Shown: in pieces, positions 36,088 through 45,888 of the stretch
Layout: each line of letters begins with the position of its first letter
How positions within the stretch are numbered: the stretch's first letter is position 1
Notes under the pieces: generated by a model
Told to the model about the DNA's origin: nothing
The model's database searches: none
What the model saw: the letters and a program-made list of their open reading frames with translations, nothing else
NCBI RefSeq assembly: GCF_900217235.1
Contig: NZ_LT907975.1
Span: 1,159,501-1,223,500, forward strand
Direction: 5' to 3'
DNA from: Pseudodesulfovibrio profundus
GTDB taxonomy: Bacteria; Desulfobacterota; Desulfovibrionia; Desulfovibrionales; Desulfovibrionaceae
DNA length: 64,000 nucleotides
Made by a program: the position numbers and the translations under genes

Positions 36088-37350
36088 TTAATGCTGAAAC
36101 GGGGTTCCGAACAGCGTCACCCGCCGTACCCAGGTCTCCAGCAAGCCTTCATCCGAGAACTGCACTACGCCATAGGCGAGGTCTTCCGTATTCATACCCG
36201 GAAGATAGATCAGCACAGCCAGATTTCTGTTGGCTCGGCGATGCTCTTCCCACAATGTGGTCGCGAAATCCTCCAACGCTTCCCTGGAGGGAAGCTTGCT
36301 GGTGGAGAGAAAGACTTTAAGGCTTATCCACGACTCACCGAACTTTTTTGTCTCGGCAGTTTCAAGCAGCTTGTACTGATAGCCGTGGGCAATTTTATCG
36401 GCTCGGGGGTCCGGGCGCGATGCAGGCTTTGCATGTTTCTTGGGTATGACGATTGTACGCGGTCCCTCTTTCACTGCGACGTCACCTGTGCCAGAAGTCG
36501 CAACCTCGCGAATGGAATTCACATTTTGAGCAGACTTCTTGTCAAGCAAGGTTTTCAGGGCATACCCCATGGCACGTTTTTCTCTGCGAAGGGGTTCATT
36601 CTCCTGAAACACTGCGTACCAACCGTTTTCCAGGAAATCCACACGCACGGTCTCACCCGGTTGCAGAGTCCTGACCAATTTTGAACCCGAGGTACGCTTT
36701 TGGCGAAGATTGATCTTGCCGGGAACCGTAATGACCTTGCCCCAGGCAGTGGTCCCGAGCTTGGGCTGTGTTGTGGAAGCCGGTGCAGGGGCAACCTTGG
36801 CCTTTGGAGCGGCAGCCTGAACCGGCACTGATCCTGTTGGGACAAGGAACTGTACGTTGGCATATCCGCGACGGTTGAGCTTGGAGCGGATGGTGGCATC
36901 AGTGGAAAAGATCATGGCCCATTCATCACTGACAAAATCCATGACCAACTTCTCACCGGCACTCAGCATACCGATCTTGGCACCACCGCGAGAAGGCTTG
37001 GAACGGATATTCAGATTCTGTGTCGCCTGAACGAGCTCACCCCATTTTTTGGGTTCATGACGCTCTCGCTGCTTCTTGAGGAACTTGGCGTTGGAGTATC
37101 CCACGGCAGCGGCTTCGGTGTTCTTGGTCTCTCCCGGTTCAAAGATGGCGTACCAGCCATCCTGAAGAAATCCGACACGGACCTTCTGGCCCGGATAGAG
37201 ACTACCGACCCACGCATCACTTGCCGTACGACCGGCGCGAAGATTGAGAGGGCGATCCGGATAGCGGATTTCACCAAAAGCCATGGCTGAACTTGCAGCC
37301 AGCAGGATGAGACAGACAGACGAAAGTATAATCAGTTCGAGTCTTTTCAT
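36088..37350 (-). CDS. Exported protein with three SH3-like repeats
   Basis: 420 residues. A signal peptide (KRLELIILSSVCLILLAASS, cleavage likely after SAMA) is followed by three SH3b-type units, each built as LNLR/LNIR/INLR…VGSLYPGQKVRVGFLQDGWY-like text (about 35-95, 115-165, 205-265). A basic linker and a C-terminal alpha/beta region (YKLLETAETKKFGESWISLK onward) follow. A periplasmic peptidoglycan-binding or envelope role is likely but unproven. It lies 11 bp downstream of the Skp-like gene on the same strand, suggesting shared expression. Confidence 0.8.
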   Translation of the reverse strand: MKRLELIILSSVCLILLAASSAMAFGEIRYPDRPLNLRAGRTASDAWVGSLYPGQKVRVGFLQDGWYAIFEPGETKNTEAAAVGYSNAKFLKKQRERHEPKKWGELVQATQNLNIRSKPSRGGAKIGMLSAGEKLVMDFVSDEWAMIFSTDATIRSKLNRRGYANVQFLVPTGSVPVQAAAPKAKVAPAPASTTQPKLGTTAWGKVITVPGKINLRQKRTSGSKLVRTLQPGETVRVDFLENGWYAVFQENEPLRREKRAMGYALKTLLDKKSAQNVNSIREVATSGTGDVAVKEGPRTIVIPKKHAKPASRPDPRADKIAHGYQYKLLETAETKKFGESWISLKVFLSTSKLPSREALEDFATTLWEEHRRANRNLAVLIYLPGMNTEDLAYGVVQFSDEGLLETWVRRVTLFGTPFQH

Positions 37351-37361
37351 GTGAACACCGC

Positions 37362-37871
37362 CTAGTTCAACGCATCGAGTTCTCGGATGACTCGATCCGT
37401 AATATCCATGGAATCGACAACAAAGCCGATGATTTCAGGGTCGGTAAGGATCATGGTGAAGCCCCCTTCCTGCGCAATGCGCTGCAGGATGGAGTCGGCC
37501 TGGCGCATGACAAACTGGATCAGACGCCGTTCTTCCCCTTGAATATCCAAATTGGAGTTCTGAACCAGATCCTCGTATTCGCGAACTTCAACGCGGAGCG
37601 TCTTTTCTACACTCTGCTGTTCGGCAAGGGGCAACTGCCCGCTATCGAGCTGTTCCTGGAGGGCCTGCACCACAGCGAGCTGTTCTCGAACACGCCGGTC
37701 CTTTTCCTCTCCCAGCCGGGCAAGATCTTCCTGTGCAACACGTCCTACTTTGGACTCACTGACAATTCGTTGCGGATTGATGAAGCCGACTTTGGAGGTT
37801 TGGGCGGCAGCAGAACCCGCGAACAACAGGCACGAGATCGCAAATACCAATGAAATATGTATCTTTTTCAT
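37362..37871 (-). CDS. OmpH/Skp-like periplasmic chaperone
   Basis: 169 residues from ATG 37,871, giving a clean signal peptide (ISLVFAISCLLFAGSAAAQ). The mature part opens KVGFINPQRIVSESKVG, the OmpH family signature. A long charged coiled coil (60-130) and a C-terminal segment returning to the core (FTMILTDPEIIGFVVDSMDIT) complete it. Members bind unfolded outer membrane proteins in the periplasm. It is located between priA and the SH3-domain gene. Confidence 0.88.
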   Translation of the reverse strand: MKKIHISLVFAISCLLFAGSAAAQTSKVGFINPQRIVSESKVGRVAQEDLARLGEEKDRRVREQLAVVQALQEQLDSGQLPLAEQQSVEKTLRVEVREYEDLVQNSNLDIQGEERRLIQFVMRQADSILQRIAQEGGFTMILTDPEIIGFVVDSMDITDRVIRELDALN

Positions 37872-37940
37872 ATAGATAACTCTCTTTAGGTGAAATATAG
37901 CTGTGTACTCTAGACGCAAAACACGCGCTTGTCGAGAAAG

Positions 37941-40304
37941 CTACAGCGTTGTCAGCGGGTCGAGATCAAGGGAAATGCGAACTTTCGAAGGGTCTGGGTT
38001 GGCCTGTGCCATATGTCCGAACAGCATCCGCAGATTCTTCCAATCAGCCCCCTTGAACAGACAGTTGAAGCGCAACCGCCCGCGAAGCATGGAGAGCGGC
38101 GCGGGTGCCGGTCCCAGCACACTGACGCCCAATGGCTGCGAGTACTGCTTGAGGGTTTTGGCAAACAGGGAAATGGCTGCCCCCCCCTGCTTGAAATCGG
38201 CAGGGTAGCTGATGCGAACCAGAGCCAGTTTGGAAAATGGCGGATAGCCAAACATCTTTCGTCGCCCTATCTCCCGCTGGAAAAACGCTTCATAGTCGCT
38301 ATTCAGCACTTCATTCCATAAAGGATGCTGCGGATTGCGGGTCTGGATAAGGACTTTTCCCGGCATGTCTCCTCTTCCGGCACGACCTGCCACCTGGACG
38401 AGCAACTGAAAGGTACGCTCGGAAGATCGATAGTCGGGAAGATTGAGCCCGAGGTCGCCATCGGCAACCACAACCAACGTGACCTTGGGGAAATGGTGTC
38501 CCTTGGAGATCATTTGCGTACCGACCAGCACCTGCGCCTCGCCACGGCTGAACGCACCAAGAATCTCTTCCATGCGCTCCTGTCGTCGGGTGGCGTCGCG
38601 GTCTAGTCGCAACACGTTGGTGCCTTCGGGAAGGATTTCTTCCAGATGTTCTTCCAACCGCTCCGTACCTTCGCCCATGGGAATGAAGTTACCGCCGCCA
38701 CACTTGGAGCACAGCAACGGGTACGAATAGGACAACCCGCAATAGTGGCAGACCACACGCTCGCGGCCCTTGTGATACGTCATGCCGACTTCACACTCTG
38801 GGCATCGCACGGTCTCACTGCAATCAAGGCAGTACATCAAGGGCGCGTACCCTCGGCGGTTAAGCATGACAATGGCCTGCCGCCCTTCCTTGACGGTCTC
38901 CTTCAAGGCATCGATGGTCGTTGGCGAAAACACCTGTTTCGAGTTGGACAAGTCCGCGATGTCGACAAGTTCAACTTCAGGCAGAACGCTCTTTCCCACC
39001 CGCTTCTTAAGCGTTGAAACAGGAATCGCCCCATTTTGTGCGGCGTGAAAAGTTTTAATGTCAGGTGTAGCCGAGCCGAGCACCAACAGGCCACCGGTCC
39101 GCTCCACGCGATACCAACCGACCTCTTTGGCCTGATACGCCAGCCGTTCCTCCTGCTTGAAGGACTCGTCATGCTCCTCATCCATGACGACCATTCCCAA
39201 ATCATGCACTGGCAAAAACAGCGCTGAACGGGTTCCGACCACTAACCTCGGCTCTGCGTTACGAACCAGATCAGTGAATATGGCTTCCCGTTTCTTGGGG
39301 GACTGATAGCCATGGTACAGCACGGGCTTAAGATTCGAAAAATGCTCTTTGACATTACGATAAAGCTTACAGGCCAGTGCGACTTCCGGTGCCAGCAGGA
39401 TGACTGATCGCCCCTGCTCAAGGCAGTATCGCGCCATCTCCAGATACAGAACGGTCTTGCCGCTTCCTGTCACCCCATGCACCAAATGCGCGCCGCCACC
39501 TTTGGCAAGAGAAGCACGCATGTCATCCATGGCATTCTGCTGTTCCTCGGTAAGCTCATACTGCAGAGGCTCAGTTTCACCGCACGCAGCAGTACCATCA
39601 ACTTCGTCCAGCGCATCGGCTGTGAGTTCGCCAACCGTGACCAGATCACGCCCTTCCATCTTGGCGGCAGTATCCGGTGCCCAGTCACCAAGCACATGTC
39701 GCAGGGAATAGAGGGATTGGGGCCCGTTATCCAAGAGATATTCCAGAATGCGTATCTGTCGCTTTGCATTGGGACGCACGGCCCACGGCGGATCAGAAAC
39801 CAATGACACGAAGCGCTCTTCGGCCTCACGCTGTGCATTGATGCGAACACGCATCCGCCCTGCCAGCCACAACTCCATGAGTTCGGTCAGTTCATCCGGT
39901 GAACATTTTGTGAGCTTGGATGGTCGGATTGATCCGGGGAGTTTCTGGCGGGCGACATGTTTGTCGATACGGAAAGTCACGGCTGCCGTCCGCAGTCCAC
40001 GGGGCAGAATGGCTTCGAGGATTCGGCCGACGCTGGTCATCTGGCGTGCAGCAAGACTGTCTGCCATCTCGATAAAGTCGGCATTCAGAAGCGGCTCAAC
40101 CTCAAGGGGCCAGATAAGGGATTTGATCTCCACCCCTTCCGGCACCTGTTCGGCGCGGCCGGTAACAACTCCCATTCGATGGGACTTGCCAAAGGGAATG
40201 ATGACCCGCTGCCCGGGTTTTAACTCCGGGAAAAATGAAGGTCGCTCGTAGGTCCACGATTGATACGGAGGACTTACGAGCGTTACCTGCCAAAGATCGG
40301 CCAT
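37941..40304 (-). CDS. priA: Primosomal helicase PriA
   Basis: 787 residues. The N-terminal 3'-DNA-binding domain is followed by an SF2 helicase with Walker A HGVTGSGKTVLYL (about 277-289), DEEHDESFKQEE and GSATPD. A zinc module follows (CLDCSETVRCPECEVGM and CHYCGL…CSKCGG), then motif V/VI GTQMISKGHHFP and QVAGRAGRG. PriA restarts collapsed replication forks. It is intact, in line with the family, and starts 6 bp after the upstream exported-protein gene. Confidence 0.96.
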   Translation of the reverse strand: MADLWQVTLVSPPYQSWTYERPSFFPELKPGQRVIIPFGKSHRMGVVTGRAEQVPEGVEIKSLIWPLEVEPLLNADFIEMADSLAARQMTSVGRILEAILPRGLRTAAVTFRIDKHVARQKLPGSIRPSKLTKCSPDELTELMELWLAGRMRVRINAQREAEERFVSLVSDPPWAVRPNAKRQIRILEYLLDNGPQSLYSLRHVLGDWAPDTAAKMEGRDLVTVGELTADALDEVDGTAACGETEPLQYELTEEQQNAMDDMRASLAKGGGAHLVHGVTGSGKTVLYLEMARYCLEQGRSVILLAPEVALACKLYRNVKEHFSNLKPVLYHGYQSPKKREAIFTDLVRNAEPRLVVGTRSALFLPVHDLGMVVMDEEHDESFKQEERLAYQAKEVGWYRVERTGGLLVLGSATPDIKTFHAAQNGAIPVSTLKKRVGKSVLPEVELVDIADLSNSKQVFSPTTIDALKETVKEGRQAIVMLNRRGYAPLMYCLDCSETVRCPECEVGMTYHKGRERVVCHYCGLSYSYPLLCSKCGGGNFIPMGEGTERLEEHLEEILPEGTNVLRLDRDATRRQERMEEILGAFSRGEAQVLVGTQMISKGHHFPKVTLVVVADGDLGLNLPDYRSSERTFQLLVQVAGRAGRGDMPGKVLIQTRNPQHPLWNEVLNSDYEAFFQREIGRRKMFGYPPFSKLALVRISYPADFKQGGAAISLFAKTLKQYSQPLGVSVLGPAPAPLSMLRGRLRFNCLFKGADWKNLRMLFGHMAQANPDPSKVRISLDLDPLTTL

Positions 40305-40310
40305 AAGCGA

Positions 40311-41084
40311 TTACGGGGCTGTCGGGTAATGGAAATGATCCCGCAACAGGACAAAAGGCAGCGGTGGGGAGAGACACGGCGTCGCATCAAAAGCATCCAT
40401 TGCATAAAGAGAAGGATCATCTGCCTTGTTCGCTGCGATCCATTTCACCTGCATCTGCAGCACCTGATCACCACCAATGGTCACAGATACGGATTGCGGC
40501 ACTTCATATCCGGCAAAGGTCTTATATTCATCAAAATGGACGGAGTACAAGGTTTCGTCGACCGTATACCGAATAAGTATCGGCGCCATGGACTCATTGT
40601 TTAACCGGACTGCCGGGGAGGTTTCATCGCCAGGTTCAGCTCCAAGCATCAAGCAGGGCTGCCCATTACAGAAACCAAAGTTGCGCGTTTCCATATCAAC
40701 GCCCCATGACCGCCACGCCTCAACGGGATTCGGGACCATCCAAAGCAACATGGGTGACAGCGGGAAACCTTCTGTTGCACACGATGCAACCACGGAACCG
40801 CCCACACCGAGACCCTTGGCCTGCTCGCCATATCGCCATTCCTGCCTCCATTTCCCACGGGCATACCACAGCCTCGTGGAAACGTCGGGATACTCAGGAT
40901 AGGTCAGCTCGACTTCCCAGGAGGAAAAGGGGCCGTAATTGTGACGTACAACTTCCGCCAGTGTTTCCTCATCGGGAGAAAAAGCCAGAGCGGGAAGGGC
41001 CATTAAGCAAATGACCAGACAGAGCGCTACAGCGCTGAAGGATCGCATAACCATGTTCGTATTATCGTACCGCGTATGAGCCAT
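40311..41084 (-). CDS. Exported LolA-like protein of unknown function
   Basis: 257 residues if it begins at ATG 41,084, which overlaps the galU stop (TAATG); an internal start at 41,051 or 41,045 would still keep the signal peptide (SAVALCLVICLMALPALAFS). The mature protein has a beta-rich character (SWEVELTYPEYPDVSTRLWY, VDETLYSVHFDEYK) reminiscent of LolA/outer-membrane lipoprotein-sorting folds. This resemblance is weak. The position between galU and priA suggests an operon. Confidence 0.7.
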   Translation of the reverse strand: MAHTRYDNTNMVMRSFSAVALCLVICLMALPALAFSPDEETLAEVVRHNYGPFSSWEVELTYPEYPDVSTRLWYARGKWRQEWRYGEQAKGLGVGGSVVASCATEGFPLSPMLLWMVPNPVEAWRSWGVDMETRNFGFCNGQPCLMLGAEPGDETSPAVRLNNESMAPILIRYTVDETLYSVHFDEYKTFAGYEVPQSVSVTIGGDQVLQMQVKWIAANKADDPSLYAMDAFDATPCLSPPLPFVLLRDHFHYPTAP

Positions 41085-41956
41085 TAATCGGAACAGGACA
41101 GAAGTTCTTGCAGTCGCTTGACCAATTCGTCACGCAACTCTTCATCCTGAAGGGCAAAGTAGATGTTGGCTGTCAGGTACTCGACCCAATCACCGGCATC
41201 GAAACGCTGACCACCAAGCTTGACCGCGATCAGCTTATCCTGATCGGCAAGGCCCTGGAGCGCGTCAGTCAACTGAATTTCGCCGCCGACACCAGCCTTC
41301 TGTCCATCAAGGATATCAAATATTTCCGGCAACAGAACATATCGACCAATGATAGCGAGGTTTGAAGGAGCATCTTCCACCGCAGGCTTTTCCACCAGAT
41401 CGGTAACGCGGAAGGTGCCGTTTTCCAGCTCTTCGCCCTTGATCACACCGTATTTCGAGACCTTCTCTTCCGGGACTTCAATAACGCCGACAACGGCCTT
41501 GCCGGATTCTTCGGCAGCCTTGATCAACGCGCCGATACCCGTATCAATGCCGAACATCAGATCATCACCAAGCATAACGGCGAACGGATCGTTCTTACAC
41601 ACTTCACGGGCAGTAAGCACGGCATGTCCGAGTCCGAGCTGCTCTTTCTGACGAACAGCGATGACATTGACCATGTCCGCTACGCGGCGGACTTCTTCGA
41701 GCATCTGCTCCTTGCCCGCTCTATCCAGAAGCTGTTCAAGCAGGAAATTTCGGTCGAAGTGATCTTCGATGATAGTCTTGTTCTGGTTGGTGACGAACAC
41801 CACATCAGTCAAACCGGCCTTGATGCCTTCTTCCACAATGTACTGAACAATGGGCTTGCGGAAGATGGGAAGCATTTCCTTGGGAACGTTCTTGGTGGCC
41901 GGTAAAGATCGAGTACCCCATCCGGCAACGGGAATGACAGCTTTCTTGACTTGCAT
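41084..41956 (-). CDS. galU: UTP-glucose-1-phosphate uridylyltransferase
   Basis: 290 residues of a nucleotidyltransferase making UDP-glucose for envelope glycans. Family motifs: AGWGTRSLPATKNVPKEML at the N-terminus (GxGTRxLPxTK), FVTNQNKTIIEDHFD, VMLGDDLMFG and EKPAVEDAP. AAGGATAGG lies before ATG 41,956, and the stop overlaps the next gene by one base. It lies 18 bp downstream of glmM, coupling two sugar-nucleotide steps. Confidence 0.96.
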   Translation of the reverse strand: MQVKKAVIPVAGWGTRSLPATKNVPKEMLPIFRKPIVQYIVEEGIKAGLTDVVFVTNQNKTIIEDHFDRNFLLEQLLDRAGKEQMLEEVRRVADMVNVIAVRQKEQLGLGHAVLTAREVCKNDPFAVMLGDDLMFGIDTGIGALIKAAEESGKAVVGVIEVPEEKVSKYGVIKGEELENGTFRVTDLVEKPAVEDAPSNLAIIGRYVLLPEIFDILDGQKAGVGGEIQLTDALQGLADQDKLIAVKLGGQRFDAGDWVEYLTANIYFALQDEELRDELVKRLQELLSCSD

Positions 41957-41974
41957 GAACCTATCCTTCGCTTT

Positions 41975-43327
41975 TTATTTCAAATATTCTTCACACACTT
42001 CAACAATATCATTGGTATACATTTCAACCTTATCGAGATCAGGTCCTTCGACCATAACACGACAAACGGCTTCAGTACCAGAGTATCGAAGCAGAACACG
42101 CCCTTTTCCGGCCATGGCTTCCTCGACTTTTCTCACTGCATCCTGAACGGCAGGCGCATCTTCAAACGGGATTTTGCGTTTGACGTGAACATTCTTGAGC
42201 ACCTGCGGGAACGGCTCCAAAAGACCGGCCAACTCGGAAAGCGGACGCTCCTTTTCGCGCATGATACGCAACAACTGCAAAGCCGCGAGCAGACCATCAC
42301 CCGTTGTGGAGTGGTCCATGAAAATAAGATGACCGGACTGTTCACCGCCGAGGGTGGCTCCATGCTGGCGCATGGCTTCTACAACATATCGATCGCCAAC
42401 AGCCGTACGCAGCAGTTGCCCGCCCTGCTCTTTCATGAAAATTTCCAGCGCCATGTTCGACATGACGGTGGCCACAAGCATGTTCTTGGGCAGCGCATTC
42501 TTTTCCATCAGCTCCAGGGCGGAGAGTGCCATGATCTGGTCGCCGTCGAGCACCTTTCCTTTCTCGTCACAAACGATCAAACGGTCGGCGTCGCCATCCA
42601 GGGCGATACCGATGTCGGCACCTTCCTCGACAACAATATTGGAAATGACTTCCGGGTACAGCGAACCGCATTTCTCATTGATATTCAAGCCGTTGGGATT
42701 CATGCCCACTTTGATGACTTCAGCTCCCAACTCTTCAAAAACGTAGGGAGCGCAACCGTATGCGGCTCCGTTGGCACAATCCAGCACGATCTTGACCCCA
42801 TCCAGGGTAAGATCCTTGGAAAAACTGTTCTTGAGGTAGACGATATATCGCCCACGGGCATCCTCGATACGATGTGCGCGACCGATGGATTCATGGGCCG
42901 GATAGTCCCACTGTGGGTCTTGAGCCAGTACGAGTTCGCTGATTTCGTCCTCGACAGCATCGGGCAGTTTGAAGCCGTTTCGATCAAAGAACTTGATACC
43001 ATTATCCATGAACGGATTGTGCGAAGCGGAAATAACCACGCCCAAATCAGCCCGCATGGATTGGGTCAGAAATGAAATGGCAGGGGTGGGCATGGGGCCC
43101 ACAAGAAAGACGTCCATACCGTTTGCGCAAAGCCCGGAGGTCAGCGCGGTCTCGAAAACATACCCGGACAAACGGGTATCCTTACCGATAACCACGCGGT
43201 GTTTTTTACTTCCATTACGGAAATACTGCCCTGCGGCAAGACCAAGCTTCAAGGCGATTTCCGGGGTCATGGGGTAGATATTTCCCTGCCCCCGCAAGCC
43301 GTCGGTACCGAACAGTCGTTGTGTCAT
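41975..43327 (-). CDS. glmM: Phosphoglucosamine mutase GlmM
   Basis: 450 residues from ATG 43,327 (GGAGGG upstream). It converts glucosamine-6-phosphate to glucosamine-1-phosphate for peptidoglycan and LPS. Motifs are FGTDGLRG, the phosphoserine loop [12 protein letters not shown] (about 101), the metal loop DGDADR and the phosphate loop [10 protein letters not shown]. Its place after cdaA and cdaR repeats the well-known cdaA-cdaR-glmM order, in which GlmM can modulate the diadenylate cyclase. Confidence 0.97.
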   Translation of the reverse strand: MTQRLFGTDGLRGQGNIYPMTPEIALKLGLAAGQYFRNGSKKHRVVIGKDTRLSGYVFETALTSGLCANGMDVFLVGPMPTPAISFLTQSMRADLGVVISASHNPFMDNGIKFFDRNGFKLPDAVEDEISELVLAQDPQWDYPAHESIGRAHRIEDARGRYIVYLKNSFSKDLTLDGVKIVLDCANGAAYGCAPYVFEELGAEVIKVGMNPNGLNINEKCGSLYPEVISNIVVEEGADIGIALDGDADRLIVCDEKGKVLDGDQIMALSALELMEKNALPKNMLVATVMSNMALEIFMKEQGGQLLRTAVGDRYVVEAMRQHGATLGGEQSGHLIFMDHSTTGDGLLAALQLLRIMREKERPLSELAGLLEPFPQVLKNVHVKRKIPFEDAPAVQDAVRKVEEAMAGKGRVLLRYSGTEAVCRVMVEGPDLDKVEMYTNDIVEVCEEYLK

Positions 43328-43359
43328 TGCACCCTCCACAATGGGATGAAATCAAATAA

Positions 43360-44262
43360 TTATTTTTTGATGATGGTTCTAACCATCTCAGGATTTTTCT
43401 TCAATAAACGACACCCTTCGGGCAACACAACGCCGTAATCCAGTTCAAATGTACCGGGTTTGACATTGGGACCCACCGTGAGCATCGCCTCCATACTTTT
43501 CCGAAATTCATTATTTCTGAAAAGGAAAACCGGCCCTTCGATGTGCAGTCTCACAAAACTCTGCTCAACGGACGCATCAACGCCTTTGGGAGCGGAGACC
43601 TTGAGCGGCAGCTTAACCCATATATCACGAGTTTTGGGTCCGAAAAAGGCTTCAACATGAACCTGTGCAGGGGAAGCGGTAATGTCTTCATCCAAATCTA
43701 TGCCGACATCGGCCGCCCAGCTTGCCGGGACATCTTCTTCAAAGCTCTCTTCAAGCACAACGCGGGCTTTATTGATTTTTCGCAGTTTGGTTTCAGGCCC
43801 TTTCAACTCTACAATTGGCGGTGACGCCAACACCTCCAGCAACTTGTAGTCAGGAGGCAATGTTCCCGCCCACGCAGCTTCGAGTGGGATTTTCTTCGCC
43901 ACCCGTCGGTCGACCATGAGCTTAAGACGGTTGGGCTTGACCTCAATAATTTCATAGGAAGCTGTCAGCGGAAGGCTATCAACGTCAATATCAAGGACCT
44001 GTTGGCCGATCTTGAGTTTGCTGACATCCAAGGAGTATGTGAGATGCTGGGAAGACAAGGAATCAACCAACCCTTTGGGGCCACGAAGACGAACCTGAAT
44101 CTTGTCCACTAGGCCATCTTCAATGATCATTCCCTCTGGCGGATTGGTCATGACAACCGGCATTTCGAGCCATGCTTCAACAACTTCCCGCCCAGTGACG
44201 AGAAACCAGGTGAATATCGCCAGGGCGATCGCCAGTACCATTGTTGACCAGTTTTTGAACAT
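43360..44262 (-). CDS. cdaR: YbbR-domain protein, probable CdaR regulator
   Basis: 300 residues from ATG 44,262, which sits 1 bp after the cdaA stop. One N-terminal membrane helix (NWSTMVLAIALAIFTWFLV) is followed by repeated YbbR units (e.g. DKIQVRLRGPKGLVDSLSS, PPIVELKGPETKLRKI). In Firmicutes CdaR binds and controls the c-di-AMP synthase CdaA; the same operon order here supports this role. Symbol by analogy with that order. Confidence 0.85.
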   Translation of the reverse strand: MFKNWSTMVLAIALAIFTWFLVTGREVVEAWLEMPVVMTNPPEGMIIEDGLVDKIQVRLRGPKGLVDSLSSQHLTYSLDVSKLKIGQQVLDIDVDSLPLTASYEIIEVKPNRLKLMVDRRVAKKIPLEAAWAGTLPPDYKLLEVLASPPIVELKGPETKLRKINKARVVLEESFEEDVPASWAADVGIDLDEDITASPAQVHVEAFFGPKTRDIWVKLPLKVSAPKGVDASVEQSFVRLHIEGPVFLFRNNEFRKSMEAMLTVGPNVKPGTFELDYGVVLPEGCRLLKKNPEMVRTIIKK

Positions 44263-44263
44263 A

Positions 44264-45013
44264 TCAGCGCCCCAGAGCATTCTTCAACACGCGGCGCAAC
44301 CGCGTTTCATCCAGGCTGGTTGTCAACCGGCCATTCATGGCCACAGACACTTCGCCACGCTCTTCGGAAACAACCACTGTAATGGCGTCCGATCCTTCGC
44401 TGATCCCAAGGGCTGCCCGGTGGCGTGTGCCGTACTTGGGTTGCCCGCGCAACTTGCTGGAAAGCGGAAGTATGCACGCTGCTGCGACGATACGGTTTCG
44501 ACGAATGATGATCGCCCCATCATGGAGCGGCGTGTCAGTGACAAAAATTGTCTCGATCAACTGCTCTATGACCTTGGCGTCCAACTCGATGCCACGTTCA
44601 ACAATATCGCCAAGGGGCATATTTTTTTCGATGACGATGATCGCACCGGTACGGCTGTACGACATGTTCATGACAGCCTGGGTCAACTGATCAAGCGTGT
44701 CGTCACGGACCACTGATTTGGCCCAGAATCGCTTCGTCCCCACACTGGCAAGGGCCATGCGGATATCGTTCTTGAACAAGATGATGACGACAAGAAAAAT
44801 GGATGCCAGGAATTCGCCAAGAAGAGCGTTGAGTGTATAAAGATTGAATAAATCCGAGATGTAATAGATCACCAGAACAACAACCATTCCGTACAGAACA
44901 GCGGCTGCCCGAGTCCCTCTGACCAGTAAAATTATATTGTAATACAAGAATGCGACGAGGCCGATATCAAGCACGACCCGCCAGGTGATCTGTATCCCGA
45001 AAAGTTCAAACAT
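44264..45013 (-). CDS. cdaA: Diadenylate cyclase CdaA (membrane DisA_N enzyme)
   Basis: 249 residues. Three N-terminal membrane helices (e.g. VVLDIGLVAFLYYNIILLV, AVLYGMVVVLVIYYI) precede a DisA_N domain with the catalytic motifs LHDGAIIIR (DGA) and TRHRAALG (RHR). It should make cyclic di-AMP from two ATP at the membrane. It starts 8 bp after folP, and cdaR follows immediately. Confidence 0.94.
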   Translation of the reverse strand: MFELFGIQITWRVVLDIGLVAFLYYNIILLVRGTRAAAVLYGMVVVLVIYYISDLFNLYTLNALLGEFLASIFLVVIILFKNDIRMALASVGTKRFWAKSVVRDDTLDQLTQAVMNMSYSRTGAIIVIEKNMPLGDIVERGIELDAKVIEQLIETIFVTDTPLHDGAIIIRRNRIVAAACILPLSSKLRGQPKYGTRHRAALGISEGSDAITVVVSEERGEVSVAMNGRLTTSLDETRLRRVLKNALGR

Positions 45014-45021
45014 ATTTTAGA

Positions 45022-45861
45022 CTATGCTATTTCCTGAACAATGGTCAATGTTTGGCAGGTAGTTTTTACTTCATGCACGCGATGAATGGGTACACCCTTG
45101 GCCGCCAGTATCGCGGTAGCCGCCTGTGTGGCATTCTGTCGTTCTCCTACCTCAAGCCCCAACAGCCCCTGCCAAATCGATTTATTGGACAACCCCATGT
45201 ACAATGGCAGTCCAAAAGTCTCGAATCGTTTAATTTCCCTGAGGATGGTCAAATTGTGATCAAGGGTTTTCCCGAATCCGATCCCCGGGTCAAGAACAAT
45301 ATGTTCCTTGGGCAATCCAACCTTGTCCAACGCTTCCAGTTTGGACTCGAAGAATGCCAGCATCTCGTCAATGACGTCTGCATACTCTGGTGCATCCTGC
45401 ATGGTTTCAGGACGCCCCTTGTTGTGCATCAGAACATACCCCGGCTTGTATTGCCCGATCACGTCCAGCATGTCCGAATCAAATTCGAAAGCGGAAACAT
45501 CGTTGAGAATAACAGCTCCGGCATCCATTGCTGCAGCAGCGACAGGGGCCTTGTACGTATCAACGGAGATGACACTGGGGACACCGTGCGCCATGAGCGC
45601 ACGAATCACAGGGACGACACGCTCCATCTCCTGATCCACGGAAACCTTCTCGGCATAGGGGCGGGTCGACTCTCCTCCGATATCGAGGATGTGCGCTCCC
45701 TGGCGCGAGAGCGCAAGGCCATGTTCAAATCCCGATTCCGGCTTCTCGTGCTTGCCACCATCATAGAAGGAATCCGGCGTCACGTTGACGATTCCGGCTA
45801 TAAAAAAGGGGGCCGGTCCGAGAACCGTACCCCCCTTTAAAGTCCACGTTATGCTTTTCAT
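45022..45861 (-). CDS. folP: Dihydropteroate synthase FolP
   Basis: 279 residues of the folate-pathway TIM barrel that joins p-aminobenzoate and dihydropterin pyrophosphate. Signatures: GIVNVTPDSFYDGGKH, DIGGESTRPYAE, ILNDVSAFEFD, DPGIGFGKTLDHNL and KGVPIHRVHEV. It lies 27 bp after ftsH, the widespread ftsH-folP order. Confidence 0.97.
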   Translation of the reverse strand: MKSITWTLKGGTVLGPAPFFIAGIVNVTPDSFYDGGKHEKPESGFEHGLALSRQGAHILDIGGESTRPYAEKVSVDQEMERVVPVIRALMAHGVPSVISVDTYKAPVAAAAMDAGAVILNDVSAFEFDSDMLDVIGQYKPGYVLMHNKGRPETMQDAPEYADVIDEMLAFFESKLEALDKVGLPKEHIVLDPGIGFGKTLDHNLTILREIKRFETFGLPLYMGLSNKSIWQGLLGLEVGERQNATQAATAILAAKGVPIHRVHEVKTTCQTLTIVQEIA

Positions 45862-45888
45862 TGTGGTTCTATTCTGAATACCAAGAGA

